A stretch of DNA of 64,000 nt, taken from contig NZ_NJFZ01000010.1 in the NCBI RefSeq assembly GCF_002270355.1, forward strand, positions 148,899-212,898. The letters run 5' to 3'. Positions 26,409-35,892 of the stretch are shown here, in pieces (position 1 is the first letter of the stretch; each line of letters starts with the position of its first letter). A program made the translations under genes and the position numbers. This DNA is from Flectobacillus sp. BAB-3569 (lineage in GTDB: Bacteria; Bacteroidota; Bacteroidia; Cytophagales; Spirosomataceae). Below the pieces are notes generated by a model. The model ran no database searches, had not been told where the DNA came from, and was given only the letters and a program-made list of their open reading frames with translations.

Positions 26409-27377
26409 TTATTCGCTTACAACGGGTTTTAAGTCGAAGTAGGTTTCGAAAATCGCGCGACCAACACCATTGTTTTTGGTCTGGAATTCGTCTAAGTATT
26501 GATGTAAACCTATTTCAAAAATATCTTCAATTTCTGTAAATTCTACTTCAGAACGCAAACGACTAATAGCTTTTTCGGCTTCGTTAGAATAACCATTTGT
26601 TACTGATGTTCCCGAAATTTCGTACAAAGACAATTCTGCCTGACGTAAACAATGCATCACAGAACGAGGGAATCGCTTATCTAACAACAAAAATTCAACG
26701 ATTTTGGTAGGGTTCATCACTGGGTATTGCTGACGGAACATATTATAGGCGCTCACCGAACGTAGTACCGCTGACCATAACATCAAGTCAAGAGGCGAAC
26801 CGATCGACTCGATACTTGGCAATAAGGTAAAATATTTTACGTCCAAAAAGCGAGTAGTTTTATCAGTACGTTCAATCAATCTACCTAAGCGACCAAAATG
26901 CCAGCCTTCGCCACGTGTAATGGTGGAGTCTACGATTCCGTAAAACAATTGACTACCTGTTTTGATATTTTCCAAAAAGCCTTGATACTGCGATAACTCC
27001 CAAGATTTACTTTCGTGCGTAGCATTTTTGACAGTCCAATAAATCTGGTTGACATATTCCCACATTTCCTTTGAAATACTCTCGCGAATAGTACGAGCAT
27101 TTTCGCGGGCATTTAGCAAGCATGAAAGAATAGAGTTCGGGTTGCGAACATCAAATGTCATGAAATAAAGGATATTTTCACGCGTAGGTTCGTCGTAATG
27201 CTCCCTAAAAATAAAGTGGTCGGCAGTAGCAATGATTAAAGGTTCCCATTGTTCAGGTACATTGGGAGGCAAGTCAAGCGCCAAGTTGAAGTTTACAGAA
27301 ATAAAACGAGCATAATTGTCGGCACGCTCAATGTAGCGATTCATCCAATAGATAGAATTAGCAACTCGACTTAGCAT
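26409..27377 (-). CDS. Alpha-E domain protein (COG2307), Anbu-associated
   Basis: A 322-residue all-alpha protein opening with the family hallmark MLSRVANSIYWMNRYIERADNYARFI. Also typical are LLNARENARTIRESISKEMWEYVN near 90-110, the TRGEGWHFGRLGRLIERTDKTTRFLDV block near 155-180, and a C-terminal HQYLDEFQTKN. It has no known catalytic residues. In other bacteria it is encoded with Anbu, a transglutaminase and a circularly permuted ATP-grasp ligase. Here the ATP-grasp gene is absent: 780 bases of non-coding DNA and then an unrelated receptor lie upstream. Confidence 0.9.
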   Translation of the reverse strand: MLSRVANSIYWMNRYIERADNYARFISVNFNLALDLPPNVPEQWEPLIIATADHFIFREHYDEPTRENILYFMTFDVRNPNSILSCLLNARENARTIRESISKEMWEYVNQIYWTVKNATHESKSWELSQYQGFLENIKTGSQLFYGIVDSTITRGEGWHFGRLGRLIERTDKTTRFLDVKYFTLLPSIESIGSPLDLMLWSAVLRSVSAYNMFRQQYPVMNPTKIVEFLLLDKRFPRSVMHCLRQAELSLYEISGTSVTNGYSNEAEKAISRLRSEVEFTEIEDIFEIGLHQYLDEFQTKNNGVGRAIFETYFDLKPVVSE

Positions 27378-28158
27378 AAGTTTCTAGGATTAAGTTGGAA
27401 AATTGTTTTTGATTAAAAGCTCATGGAACCTTTAAGTATAAATGCTTAATTATTTTATGAGTTATTGAATCACCCAAATAAAATTAAGTTATTTTTGCAA
27501 AAAACCAATGTTTGTAAAATAAAAAACTGTGAAATGCCGAATAAATAAATTTTAATTTGGACATACTAGATAATAATTTAGATTATTTGGTTGTTTGAAA
27601 CATTTCACGAAATTTTTGCAGTAATTTTTTACTGATTTACTTGATTAATATTCTGAAATTTTACGTAATTGCGAAAGAATATTAATGGATGCTTAATATT
27701 TGCTTTAATATAACCTTTTCTAAATTATATGATAAACACTTTACCAACTACTCAATTAACCCCAAATAAGTACAAATTCATATTGTATTCCAGATTGGGA
27801 GCTTTGTTTCTACTCAACTGTACAGTGGTGTATATATTCGGTCATTAAACTTTTGGCAAGTTAACTTTTATCTTTCTCAATTCTTATCTCTAATATAATC
27901 GAATTCCGTTTTTCGATTCCTATTCATTGATTTTCATCAATGGCTTTAAGTGCTATTTTTCGACTCTAGCTTTGGGCTAGGTGATTTTCTTGTTGAAAAA
28001 ATTGAATAATCGAGCTTCAAATTTTGAAGCTATGAGGTTTCTATTTTTAATTTTTCATCATTGAATACACCAATCTGCCATGTTGTTACCCAACGCTACC
28101 GAGTAATCTGGAATCATTTATCATTCATACTATAATCTTAACTAAATTAATTATTAAC
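27378..28158. other. Divergent intergenic region upstream of the TonB receptor
   Basis: About 780 AT-rich bases between the alpha-E gene and the receptor. It holds one possible 39-codon frame (27729-27848), a TATTTTTG -7-like word at 27490-27497, and two short dyads: CTAGC...GCTAG near 27966-27980 and AGCTTCAAATTTTGAAGCT at 28013-28031. Nothing else is recognisable. Confidence 0.5.
27729..27848 (+). CDS. Possible small membrane peptide (39 residues)
   Basis: An ATG frame of 39 codons with a polar start (MINTLPTTQLTPNKYK) and a hydrophobic C-terminal half (ALFLLNCTVVYIFG) that could span a membrane. No family is recognised and there is no convincing promoter. It may be chance in AT-rich DNA. 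Confidence 0.2.
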   Translation: MINTLPTTQLTPNKYKFILYSRLGALFLLNCTVVYIFGH

Positions 28159-30873
28159 ATGACTAAAAGACTCTTTACTCTTTTGTTTGTAATGCTGTTA
28201 ACAAATGCTGTAATGGCTCAGTTCAGCGTGAAAGGTATCGTAAAGGATGCCAAAACTAATGCTCCAATGCAGGGTGTAACAGTATCGGTAGTGGGCAAAG
28301 CTATTGGAACAACTACAAGTTCGGGTGGTGAATATGTGCTTAAACTCAGCAAAGGAACAGCACAGGTTAGATACTCATTTGTAGGGTATGGCTCAGTAAC
28401 TAAGTCTATTACAATTTCGGCTTCGGATGTTACTGAAGACGTGAGCTTGGATCCTTCGACGGATCAACTGGCAGAGGTAGTTGTTGTAGGTAGCCGCGCA
28501 TCTCAACGTACTTCTACTGATACGCCATTACCGATTGATATTTTGTCGGCACAAGAGTTGAAAACTACTGGACAAACATCATTTGATAAAGCATTGCAAT
28601 ATCGTGTGCCTTCATTTAATACCGTAAGTACTCCAGTAAACGATGCAACTTCATTGCTTGACCCTTACGAAATTCGTAACATGGGACCAAGCCGTACCTT
28701 GATTTTGATTAATGGTAAGCGTAAAAACACCTCAGCCTTGATGTATATCCAAACATCACCAGGTCGTGGAGAAAGTGGTGCAGATATCGCTGCTATTCCT
28801 CAGCAGGCTATCAAACGTGTGGAAATCTTGCGTGATGGAGCTTCGGCACAATATGGTTCTGATGCGATTGCAGGGGTAATGAACATTATTTTGAAAGATA
28901 AATTTGAATATGGTTCTGCTACATTAAGCTTGGGGACTACTCACAAAGGAGATGGAAATAGCATAAGTTTTGCGGTTAACAATGGCGCTTCTTTTGGTGA
29001 AAAAGGGTATGTTAACTACACTATCGAATTTAATAGAACTTCATTAGCTAACCGTCCCGGAATGGTAAGTGCTGAAGCTGAGGCAGATGCAAATTTAGGT
29101 TTTGATGCACCTTTAGCAACTGTTAAAAGCTTTTTGGCTCAAAAACCAGATGCAGGTAATATCAACGGCCAGCCTGAAAACACAGCTGCTAAATTTTTGA
29201 TTAACAGTGGTATTCCTTTGACAGAAAAATCTCAATTGTATTTCAATGCGGCTTATGTTTACAAAAAAGTAAATTCATTTGCTAACTATCGTACACCATA
29301 TTGGAGAACTACTGATGATGGTTTATTGACACCAGCAGGACAACCTTATATGGGGTATGTACCAACATTTCAAGGTGATTTGAATGACTACAATGCAACA
29401 GTTGGTGTGAAGAGTGATAATAATGGTTGGAGTACAGATTTGAGTTTTACAACAGGTGGAAACAAACAATTGTACACAGTTTCAAATACTCGTAACAGAA
29501 GTTTGGGTAAAAACTCACCAATTTATTTCAAACCAGGTGGTTATGAGTTTACTCACAATGTAGGAAACATTGACGTTTCTAAACAACTATCAGATAAATT
29601 AAGCTTTGCTTTTGGTTCTGAGTTCCGTATGGAGCAATTCACAGTATATGCTGGTGATACTTCTTCTTATGTAGGATCAGGGGCAGATTCATTCCCAGGT
29701 ACAACGCCAAATAATGCAGGTACTTTCTCTCGTTTCAACTTTGGTGGTTACATCGACTTAGGTTATGATATCACTAAAGATTTCTTGGTTAATGGTACTA
29801 TACGTCAAGAACGTTATAGCGATTTTGGAGATGCAACCGTATACAAACTAAGCTCACGTTATAAATTCAATGATGATAAAATTACGCTTCGTGGCTCATT
29901 CTCAACAGGTTTCCGTGCACCATTATTGCACCAAATCTATCAGCAACAAGCTCAAGCGAGTTTCGTGCCTGGACAAGGTATTCAAACAAAAGGTATTGTA
30001 AACAACGTATCTCCTCAAGCATTTGCATTAGGTGTACCAAAGTTGACGCCTGAGAAATCAACAAACTTTACATTAGGTTTGGGTTATAAGCCAAACAAGA
30101 ACTTGAGTGTTACGCTTGACTATTACAACATCGTCGTGAAAGACCGTATTGTGTTAGGTTCTGAGATTGCAGGAACAGCAAGTGGAAATACAGCTTTAGA
30201 CCAGATTTTGGTGAAAAATGGTATTGTAGCAGTAAGTTTCTTCTCTAATGCCTTGAATACAGTAACTTCTGGTTTGGACTATGTCGTGTCTTTACGCAAT
30301 ATCGAATTGGGTTCGGGTAAATTGGCTGTTAACTTGGCTGGTAACTATACATTTGAAAATAAGTACACTTCTATCACAAATACTAAATTGATTGCAGATG
30401 CAGGTAAGTCTGTATTTGATAGAACTCAAGATGCATTATTGTTCCAATCAAGACCAAAATACAAAACAATCTTAGGTTTGGATTACACAGTAAAAGGTAT
30501 CAATGTTAACTTGAACAATACTTTGTTCGGTACAACTCGTTTCCACCAAAATGGTTTGGACGCAAATACCGATACAGAATTTGTGCCTGCTGTTTTGACG
30601 GATTTAGCTATCTCGTTGCCACTTTCAAAAGATATTACTTTCAATTTCAACGTAAACAATATCTTGAATGTAATGCCAAAATGGGACTTTATCGACCTAA
30701 AAACAGGTGTTAGAACGCGCTACGATGCTAGCAATAACGTACCTTCTCAAAAGTATTTCGAGCAATTTAACTTGATTACCTTCAATGGTCGTTATTCAAA
30801 TGTTACTTACGATGGTTCACAGTTTAGCCAGCTAGGAACTACTTTCCAAGCTAGTTTGAATGTGAAGTTCTAG
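28159..30873 (+). CDS. TonB-dependent receptor with carboxypeptidase-like N-terminal domain
   Basis: An outer-membrane active transporter of 904 residues. Signal peptide MTKRLFTLLFVMLLTNAVMAQ, then a carboxypeptidase-regulatory-like domain (about 24-105: VKGIVKDAKTNAPMQGVTV...YSFVGYGS), a TonB-box-like segment, and the plug (about 115-250, LILINGKRKN, VEILRDGASAQYGSDAIAG). A 22-strand barrel ends in NVKF with a terminal aromatic. No SusD gene is adjacent, so it is not a clear SusCD polysaccharide importer. The plug resembles siderophore/metal-type receptors, but the substrate cannot be named. It has its own terminator. Confidence 0.93.
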   Translation: MTKRLFTLLFVMLLTNAVMAQFSVKGIVKDAKTNAPMQGVTVSVVGKAIGTTTSSGGEYVLKLSKGTAQVRYSFVGYGSVTKSITISASDVTEDVSLDPSTDQLAEVVVVGSRASQRTSTDTPLPIDILSAQELKTTGQTSFDKALQYRVPSFNTVSTPVNDATSLLDPYEIRNMGPSRTLILINGKRKNTSALMYIQTSPGRGESGADIAAIPQQAIKRVEILRDGASAQYGSDAIAGVMNIILKDKFEYGSATLSLGTTHKGDGNSISFAVNNGASFGEKGYVNYTIEFNRTSLANRPGMVSAEAEADANLGFDAPLATVKSFLAQKPDAGNINGQPENTAAKFLINSGIPLTEKSQLYFNAAYVYKKVNSFANYRTPYWRTTDDGLLTPAGQPYMGYVPTFQGDLNDYNATVGVKSDNNGWSTDLSFTTGGNKQLYTVSNTRNRSLGKNSPIYFKPGGYEFTHNVGNIDVSKQLSDKLSFAFGSEFRMEQFTVYAGDTSSYVGSGADSFPGTTPNNAGTFSRFNFGGYIDLGYDITKDFLVNGTIRQERYSDFGDATVYKLSSRYKFNDDKITLRGSFSTGFRAPLLHQIYQQQAQASFVPGQGIQTKGIVNNVSPQAFALGVPKLTPEKSTNFTLGLGYKPNKNLSVTLDYYNIVVKDRIVLGSEIAGTASGNTALDQILVKNGIVAVSFFSNALNTVTSGLDYVVSLRNIELGSGKLAVNLAGNYTFENKYTSITNTKLIADAGKSVFDRTQDALLFQSRPKYKTILGLDYTVKGINVNLNNTLFGTTRFHQNGLDANTDTEFVPAVLTDLAISLPLSKDITFNFNVNNILNVMPKWDFIDLKTGVRTRYDASNNVPSQKYFEQFNLITFNGRYSNVTYDGSQFSQLGTTFQASLNVKF

Positions 30874-30889
30874 ACAAAGATAATTTGGT

Positions 30890-30919
30890 AGCCATCTGTG
30901 AAAGCAGATGGCTTTTTTG
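30890..30919 (+). terminator. Terminator after the TonB receptor
   Basis: AGCCATCTG and CAGATGGCT form a 9-bp stem with a 6-base loop followed by a T run, 17 bases past the stop. Confidence 0.9.
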
Positions 30920-31021
30920 TTTTAGAAATAGAAAACAAAAGAAGAAACTGCAAAAAGGGGCTTTTAGTCTTTTTTTTATGCGATTTTGTCGCATACTATA
31001 TGAAAGTTCACTGTATATACA

Positions 31022-31029
31022 TATTTTTG
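31022..31029 (+). promoter_or_regulatory. -7 element before the Gly-rich secreted protein
   Basis: TATTTTTG fits TAnnTTTG and lies 37 bases before the ATG. The -33 half is not clear. Confidence 0.45.
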
Positions 31030-31066
31030 CTACTGATTCTATTGCAATAATCACAAGAACAAAACA

Positions 31067-31555
31067 ATGTCCGTTACAAAAAAAGTACTCGCTGCGCTCT
31101 TGATGGGAGCAGGCTTGTTTATATGCTCAACAAATGATGCTGACGCCCAATATGGCGGAGGCTATGGTGGTGGATACGGCGGTGGCTTTGGTGGTCGTCG
31201 ATTTGGTAGCGGTATTCCGCAGGCTGGTCAAGGCGATGAACGAAAAAGAGATAATACTCCAGACCCAGAAAAAATTGCAGAAGAGGAAACTCGTTGGATG
31301 ACCAAGAAATTGAGTTTGAACGAGGAGCAACAAATGAAAGTCGAAGATATCAACATCAAATATGCTTTCCAGCGATTGGACATGTATGAAGCGATAAAAA
31401 AGGCTACTAACAACGGAACAACCCCTCCTTCAGATGAAACACGGATTAAACTTCGTGAGCAAATGCAAAAAATGAAGGCAGATAAAGATAATGATTTTAA
31501 AGCCGTTTTGACACCAGAGCAATATGAGATTTATCTCAAAAAGCGTAAAGATTAG
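31067..31555 (+). CDS. Small secreted Gly-rich protein, Spy/LTXXQ-like
   Basis: The 162 residues start with a signal peptide ending near STNDADA|Q. A low-complexity GGGYGGGYGGGFGG stretch follows, then an alpha-helical part (about 70-160) rich in Lys/Glu/Gln/Met: LSLNEEQQMKVEDINIKY and a final LTPEQYEIYLKKRK. The LTPEQ signature and helices resemble the periplasmic Spy/CpxP (LTXXQ) chaperone group and DUF4890. A role in envelope stress is possible but only inferred. Transcription ends at a strong terminator shared with the next gene on the other strand. Confidence 0.65.
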   Translation: MSVTKKVLAALLMGAGLFICSTNDADAQYGGGYGGGYGGGFGGRRFGSGIPQAGQGDERKRDNTPDPEKIAEEETRWMTKKLSLNEEQQMKVEDINIKYAFQRLDMYEAIKKATNNGTTPPSDETRIKLREQMQKMKADKDNDFKAVLTPEQYEIYLKKRKD

Positions 31556-31605
31556 GTCACGGCAAAAGACTTTTTGATTGAGAAGTTTAAAGAGGTTTAT
31601 ACAGC

Positions 31606-31640
31606 AAAGTCACTCCTAGCTTAGGAGTGACTTTCTTTTT
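31606..31640. terminator. Bidirectional terminator
   Basis: AAAGTCACTCCTA and its exact complement form a 13-bp stem with a 3-base loop, followed by a T-rich run. It lies between convergent stops at 31555 and 31648. Confidence 0.9.
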
Positions 31641-31647
31641 GTATTTA

Positions 31648-32028
31648 CTACAAACTCTCTGACAAGAACCTTCTGAAATCTGTTTTATTTTCAGACCAAA
31701 TTTTTTCAAAGACTGCTATCTTATCTCTGAGCTCAACCAAATCATCAAACAATACTCGGTCGCCAGCAGGATTGCCTTTTACTTTATCTCCCAAATTGTT
31801 ATCTGTAATTTGTAACTCGTGCGATAATTCATCGTTTACTTCGTCCTGTCTGATAAAAATACTTTCAAAGTGGCCTACCTTCATTTTGATTTCCTGAGCG
31901 GTATTTTGTGCTGAAACAGAAGCAAGTTGATCTTGAAATGTTTTTAACTCATCTTTTACAAAATTTACTTTGCTCTTCCACTCATTGATTTCTGTGTGCA
32001 ATTCGGTGATATGCTTTTTGGTACTCAT
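31648..32028 (-). CDS. Hypothetical coiled-coil protein
   Basis: A 126-residue soluble protein without signal peptide or membrane segment. Nearly the whole chain is heptad-rich helix (ITELHTEINEWKSKVNFVKDELKTFQDQL; VELRDKIAVFEKIWSEN), interrupted by a GNPAGDRV turn near residue 85. It looks like a small helical-hairpin protein. I do not recognise a family with known function, and neighbours give no hint. Confidence 0.65.
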   Translation of the reverse strand: MSTKKHITELHTEINEWKSKVNFVKDELKTFQDQLASVSAQNTAQEIKMKVGHFESIFIRQDEVNDELSHELQITDNNLGDKVKGNPAGDRVLFDDLVELRDKIAVFEKIWSENKTDFRRFLSESL

Positions 32029-32389
32029 GGTTTATAATGGTTTTGGGTACAATGATGCTAATGTTACGCCTGAATAAAAGTCAGTTGCTATTCAGTTGGA
32101 TGAAGATTTGAGATGTTTTTGATGATCAATAAGCGAATCTTCTGAGGCAAAGTTGTATCTATTTTGAGATAGGAGGTATGAGAACGGTCAGCAAAAAAGC
32201 CAACCTTACTCAGTTATAAATACTTCAGGAAAAGAGACTACATCCTAACAAAATCCTATTATTGGATAAATAACTTGAGAAGTTAGTGAAAGGGTATTTT
32301 AAAGATATTGTATTGTTTATCAAATTGTTAAATTTGAGTATTGTGAAAACTTGTAAGAATTGAGAGGCGGGAAGTTGTCTTAATTTACT

Positions 32390-32397
32390 TATATTTG
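32390..32397 (+). promoter_or_regulatory. -7 element before the small lipoprotein
   Basis: TATATTTG fits TAnnTTTG and lies 56 bases before the start codon. No good -33 partner is seen. The rest of the 424-base gap 32029-32452 shows nothing clear. Confidence 0.45.
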
Positions 32398-32452
32398 TAC
32401 TAAAAGTTTCTAATTACCGTTTACAAGAAAATATCAAATCAAATAATTTTTT

Positions 32453-32911
32453 ATGAAGCATTTAGCCCTTGTCCTCGTAGGATTGTTATTAGTTATCTCA
32501 TCTAGTTGTAAAAAGAATAACGTTTCTACAAAAACTAACACTGAAAAATTGACTGCCAAAGTATGGATGGTTTCCGAAGTTTCTTCAACAGGAGGCTTGG
32601 TAGTAGTGTACAAAAGAGATTTGGCCAGTAATGGATATGATTTATCAAAAGTACGTTTGGAGTTTCTTACAAACGGAACAATTCGCGGTGTAGATAACAA
32701 TGGAAATACCTCGACAAGTGGTACTTGGAAATTTGTGAATAACGAGACTCAAATCGAAATTTCAGGAATCAACTTTGCAGGAATCAACTTTGGTACGATT
32801 ACAGTAACTCGCTTAGAGGATGCTAACTTCGACTTTACAGGTACTGCATCAATTCCTCAGTTGGGTATTCCTTCAACTGATGCAACGGTGAAAATGATTC
32901 CAGCAAACTAA
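32453..32911 (+). CDS. Small lipoprotein, lipocalin-like
   Basis: A 152-residue lipoprotein with lipobox SSSC (Cys19) and the KKNN sequence often seen after it in Bacteroidota. The remainder reads as an all-beta domain: ...LTAKVWMVSEVSSTGG..., VRLEFLTNGTIRG, TSGTWKFVNNETQIEI, GTITVTRLEDANFDFTG. This order (KxWxVSE, then LEFxxNGT, then GTWKF) resembles the small lipocalin-like lipoproteins common in this phylum. The ligand and role are unknown. Confidence 0.75.
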   Translation: MKHLALVLVGLLLVISSSCKKNNVSTKTNTEKLTAKVWMVSEVSSTGGLVVVYKRDLASNGYDLSKVRLEFLTNGTIRGVDNNGNTSTSGTWKFVNNETQIEISGINFAGINFGTITVTRLEDANFDFTGTASIPQLGIPSTDATVKMIPAN

Positions 32912-32974
32912 TATTTAGTGAGTTAGGGTTTATGATTAAGTGATTATTTTATCACAATTTCATTATCCCAAATT

Positions 32975-33019
32975 AAAAATCCCCACAGAACAAAATTTAT
33001 TTGTCCTGTGGGGATTTTT
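32975..33019. terminator. Bidirectional terminator
   Basis: AAAAATCCCCACAG pairs with CTGTGGGGATTTTT around a loop that can pair further (ACAAA/TTTGT). It lies between the convergent lipoprotein and isomerase genes. Confidence 0.92.
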
Positions 33020-33050
33020 AATTAAAAGAAGGGCTATCGTGTATCTTCTG

Positions 33051-33974
33051 CTAATATGGCAAAAACTGTTTTAGATAGTTTCTTGCAGTTAGAATAGCTT
33101 TTTCAATATCTGCACTTGAACCTTCGTAGGCTTTATCCTCTACTTCAATAACAATCGGTCCACGGTATCTAACATCATTGAGTGCTGAAATGAATTTTCC
33201 CCAATTGATGTCTCCAAGTCCAGGGAGTTTTGGAGAATGGTATTCCAAAGGATTTGCCATAATGCCAACTCTGTCCAGTTTTTCTTTATATACTTTGGCA
33301 TCTTTCAAGTGAATATGATGTAAGCGCTCAGTGTAATCATAAATCGGGCGGCAGTAGTCCATTTGTTGCCATAACAAGTGCGAAGGGTCATAGTTTAGCC
33401 CTAGCGTTGCTGAAGGAATAATGGTAAACATTTTGTCCCAAATAGCTGGAGTGGTAGCAAGGTTTTTGCCCCCTGGCCATTCGTCGTCAGTAAAAAACAT
33501 TGGACAGTTTTCAATCCCTATTTTTACGCCGTTATCTTCTGCTAGTTTGACAATCTCTGGCCAAACTTCCTTGTATTTATCAAGGTTGTAAGCAACATTT
33601 TTCGAAATATCTCTTCCTATGAATGTATTCACTACAGGAACTCCCAATTGCGCTGCCGCCAAGATGATTTTCTTGATATGGTCTTGAAAAAACTTAGCCT
33701 GCGTTTCATTAGCATCTAATGGATTAGGATAATAACCCAAACCAGAAATATAGATTCCTTTAGCAGCTACATATTGTTTGATATAGTCAATTTTTTCTGG
33801 AGTTAAAGATTCAACGTCAATGTGCGTAACGCCTGCATAACGGCGAGCATCGGCATTGCCTGCTGGCCAGCACATAATTTCAACACATTTGAATCCGTTT
33901 GCTGCCACAAAATCTATGGCTTGTTCGAAGGTATTATCTGCTAAAATGGCACTTACAATTCCTAAATCTAACAT
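33051..33974 (-). CDS. Sugar phosphate isomerase/epimerase family TIM barrel
   Basis: A 307-residue xylose-isomerase-like barrel. Marks are FEQAIDFVAANGFKCVEIMCWPAGNAD near the start, VNTFIGRDISKN, a KIGIENCPMFF strand (metal-binding Glu), LGLNYDPSHLLWQQMD (Asp/His) and RLHHIHLKDAKVY (His), and a final IVIEVEDK with the fourth metal ligand. No signal peptide. It is encoded 52 bases after a GMC oxidoreductase, a common pairing in Bacteroidota for oxidation and isomerisation of sugars or inositols. The substrate is not determined. Confidence 0.88.
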   Translation of the reverse strand: MLDLGIVSAILADNTFEQAIDFVAANGFKCVEIMCWPAGNADARRYAGVTHIDVESLTPEKIDYIKQYVAAKGIYISGLGYYPNPLDANETQAKFFQDHIKKIILAAAQLGVPVVNTFIGRDISKNVAYNLDKYKEVWPEIVKLAEDNGVKIGIENCPMFFTDDEWPGGKNLATTPAIWDKMFTIIPSATLGLNYDPSHLLWQQMDYCRPIYDYTERLHHIHLKDAKVYKEKLDRVGIMANPLEYHSPKLPGLGDINWGKFISALNDVRYRGPIVIEVEDKAYEGSSADIEKAILTARNYLKQFLPY

Positions 33975-34026
33975 GTTTTTGGAGGTTTTATCTTAGTTTT
34001 TTATTTGGATGTTTTTATAAAGAGCT

Positions 34027-35742
34027 TTACAAATTTTTCTTTTTAAGTTCACTGACAGCAAAATTCACAGCTCTGGCAGTTAGCGCCATAAAGGTCAACG
34101 AAGGGTTTTGATTGCCTACCGACGTCATTGCTGCACCATCTGTTACAAATACATTTTTGCAGTGATGTAATTGATTATGAGCATTGAGCATAGATGTTTT
34201 TGGGTCTTTTCCCATACGTACGCCACCCATTTCGTGAATGTCTAGCCCAGGAGACTGTTTGGTATCGTACATGAAAATATCTTTTATGCCTGATTTTTCC
34301 AATATTTCACTAGCTTGATGATGAAAATCTTGCACCATCTTAGTGTCGTTAGGCTCATTGTACCCCACAGAGGTAATTAATTGAGGGATTCCCCAAGCAT
34401 CTTTAAGCTCAGTTGATAGGCGCACATGATTTTGCTCCTGCGGAACGGTTTCGCCTTGCATCATGATAAATACGCCCCAAGGACCTATTTCGGTAGATTC
34501 TCTTTTAAAGTCAGAACCAAATGCATCGCTATGGATGTCACGATTCCAGCCAGTTCGATAAGCGGAAAAAGCGACCATATAGCCACGGAGAAAATCAGTT
34601 TCTTGTTTACGCAAGTTTCTGAAAGAAGGTATAAAGGCCGTAGTTGGACGTCTGCCTAGATAATACTCTTTGTCAAAACCTTCATAGGTGCCGCCTCCAG
34701 CGCCTCGGTAGTTGTGAAACGCTACGTATTTCCCAAGAATACCATTATCGTTGCCCAAGCCATTTGGGAAGCGATTCGAGGTCGAATTTAATAGAATCAA
34801 ATTGGTATTTAAACAAGCAGCATTGACAAAGATTATTTTAGCGTAAAACTCTGTCATTTCTTTGGTTTGAGTATCGATGACTCTCACGCCCGAAGCTTTT
34901 TGTTTTTTTTCATCATAAATAATTGAATGAACTACCGAGTGAGGTCGTAAGGTGAGATTACCTGTTTGGGCAGCCCAAGGTAGGGTAGAAGAGTTACTGC
35001 TAAAATACCCACCATACGGACATCCCCTGTAACATAAGTGTCGAGCTTGGCATTGCCCTCTGCCTTGCTTCAGATGAATTTCTTTAGGCTGAGTCAAGTG
35101 TGCACACCTACCAATAATTACTTGTCGATCAAGGTAGTTTTGTTTGACTCTTTGTTGAATATGTTTTTCGAGACAATTGAGTTCCCAAGGAGGTAAAAAC
35201 TCACCATCAGGAAGGCTATCAATGCCATCTTTATTACCACTAATTCCTACAAATTTTTCAACTTTGCTATACCAAGGAGCTAAATCTTTGTATCGTATTG
35301 GCCAATCCACCGCAAAACCATCACGAGCTGGTCCCTCAAACTCAAAATCACTCCAACGTTGTGTCTGACGAGCCCAAATCAGAGACTTTCCGCCAACTTG
35401 ATAGCCACGAATCCAATCGAATGGTTTTTCTTGAACATACGGATGTTCGTGGTCTTTGACAAAAAAGTGTGAAGTAGCTTCGTCATACGCATAGCAACGC
35501 TTCACGATAGGGTCTTTTTCTTGTTCTGCTAATGGAATTCTACCATGATGGGGCATATCCCAAGGGTTGTACATGGCAGTTGGGTAGTCTTCAATGTGCT
35601 TAACCTCTCGGCCACGCTCAAGGACAAGCGTTTTGAGACCAGCTTCACAAAGTTCTTTTGCTGCCCAGCCACCACTAATCCCAGAGCCAACAACGATGGC
35701 ATCATAGGTTCTTGATTTGTTGGAAGTAATATTCAAATTCAT
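34027..35742 (-). CDS. GMC-family FAD oxidoreductase
   Basis: A 571-residue glucose-methanol-choline family enzyme that oxidises sugar hydroxyls. N-terminal FAD site AIVVGSGISGGWAAKELCEAG with ERGRE, the conserved GYQVGGKSLIWARQTQRWS, a CRGCPYGGYFSSNSSTLPWA segment that closes the active site, and C-terminal HEMGGVRMGKDP plus TSVGNQNPSLTFMALTARA carrying the active-site His/Asn pair. No Tat or Sec signal is seen and no gluconate dehydrogenase subunit 3 or cytochrome gene is adjacent, so its electron acceptor is unclear. It is cotranscribed with the isomerase gene behind it. Confidence 0.92.
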   Translation of the reverse strand: MNLNITSNKSRTYDAIVVGSGISGGWAAKELCEAGLKTLVLERGREVKHIEDYPTAMYNPWDMPHHGRIPLAEQEKDPIVKRCYAYDEATSHFFVKDHEHPYVQEKPFDWIRGYQVGGKSLIWARQTQRWSDFEFEGPARDGFAVDWPIRYKDLAPWYSKVEKFVGISGNKDGIDSLPDGEFLPPWELNCLEKHIQQRVKQNYLDRQVIIGRCAHLTQPKEIHLKQGRGQCQARHLCYRGCPYGGYFSSNSSTLPWAAQTGNLTLRPHSVVHSIIYDEKKQKASGVRVIDTQTKEMTEFYAKIIFVNAACLNTNLILLNSTSNRFPNGLGNDNGILGKYVAFHNYRGAGGGTYEGFDKEYYLGRRPTTAFIPSFRNLRKQETDFLRGYMVAFSAYRTGWNRDIHSDAFGSDFKRESTEIGPWGVFIMMQGETVPQEQNHVRLSTELKDAWGIPQLITSVGYNEPNDTKMVQDFHHQASEILEKSGIKDIFMYDTKQSPGLDIHEMGGVRMGKDPKTSMLNAHNQLHHCKNVFVTDGAAMTSVGNQNPSLTFMALTARAVNFAVSELKKKNL

Positions 35743-35815
35743 CTTTTTGAAAATTGGGAGTTTATTTTCTAGTTTTATAAAATGGGGTAGAGGAAAAAAG
35801 TTGACTTAAATAAAA

Positions 35816-35854
35816 AAGGAATAGCTTTTCATTCCTGAATTTAAGCTATTCCTT
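35816..35854 (-). terminator. Terminator after the MetX-like gene
   Basis: AAGGAATAGCTT pairs with AAGCTATTCCTT (12 bp); on the minus strand it is followed by TTTTTTATTT. It separates the hydrolase from the GMC operon. Confidence 0.85.
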
Positions 35855-35892
35855 CAATAAAATGTTGTGGGGCTATAAGGTAAATAGAGGGA

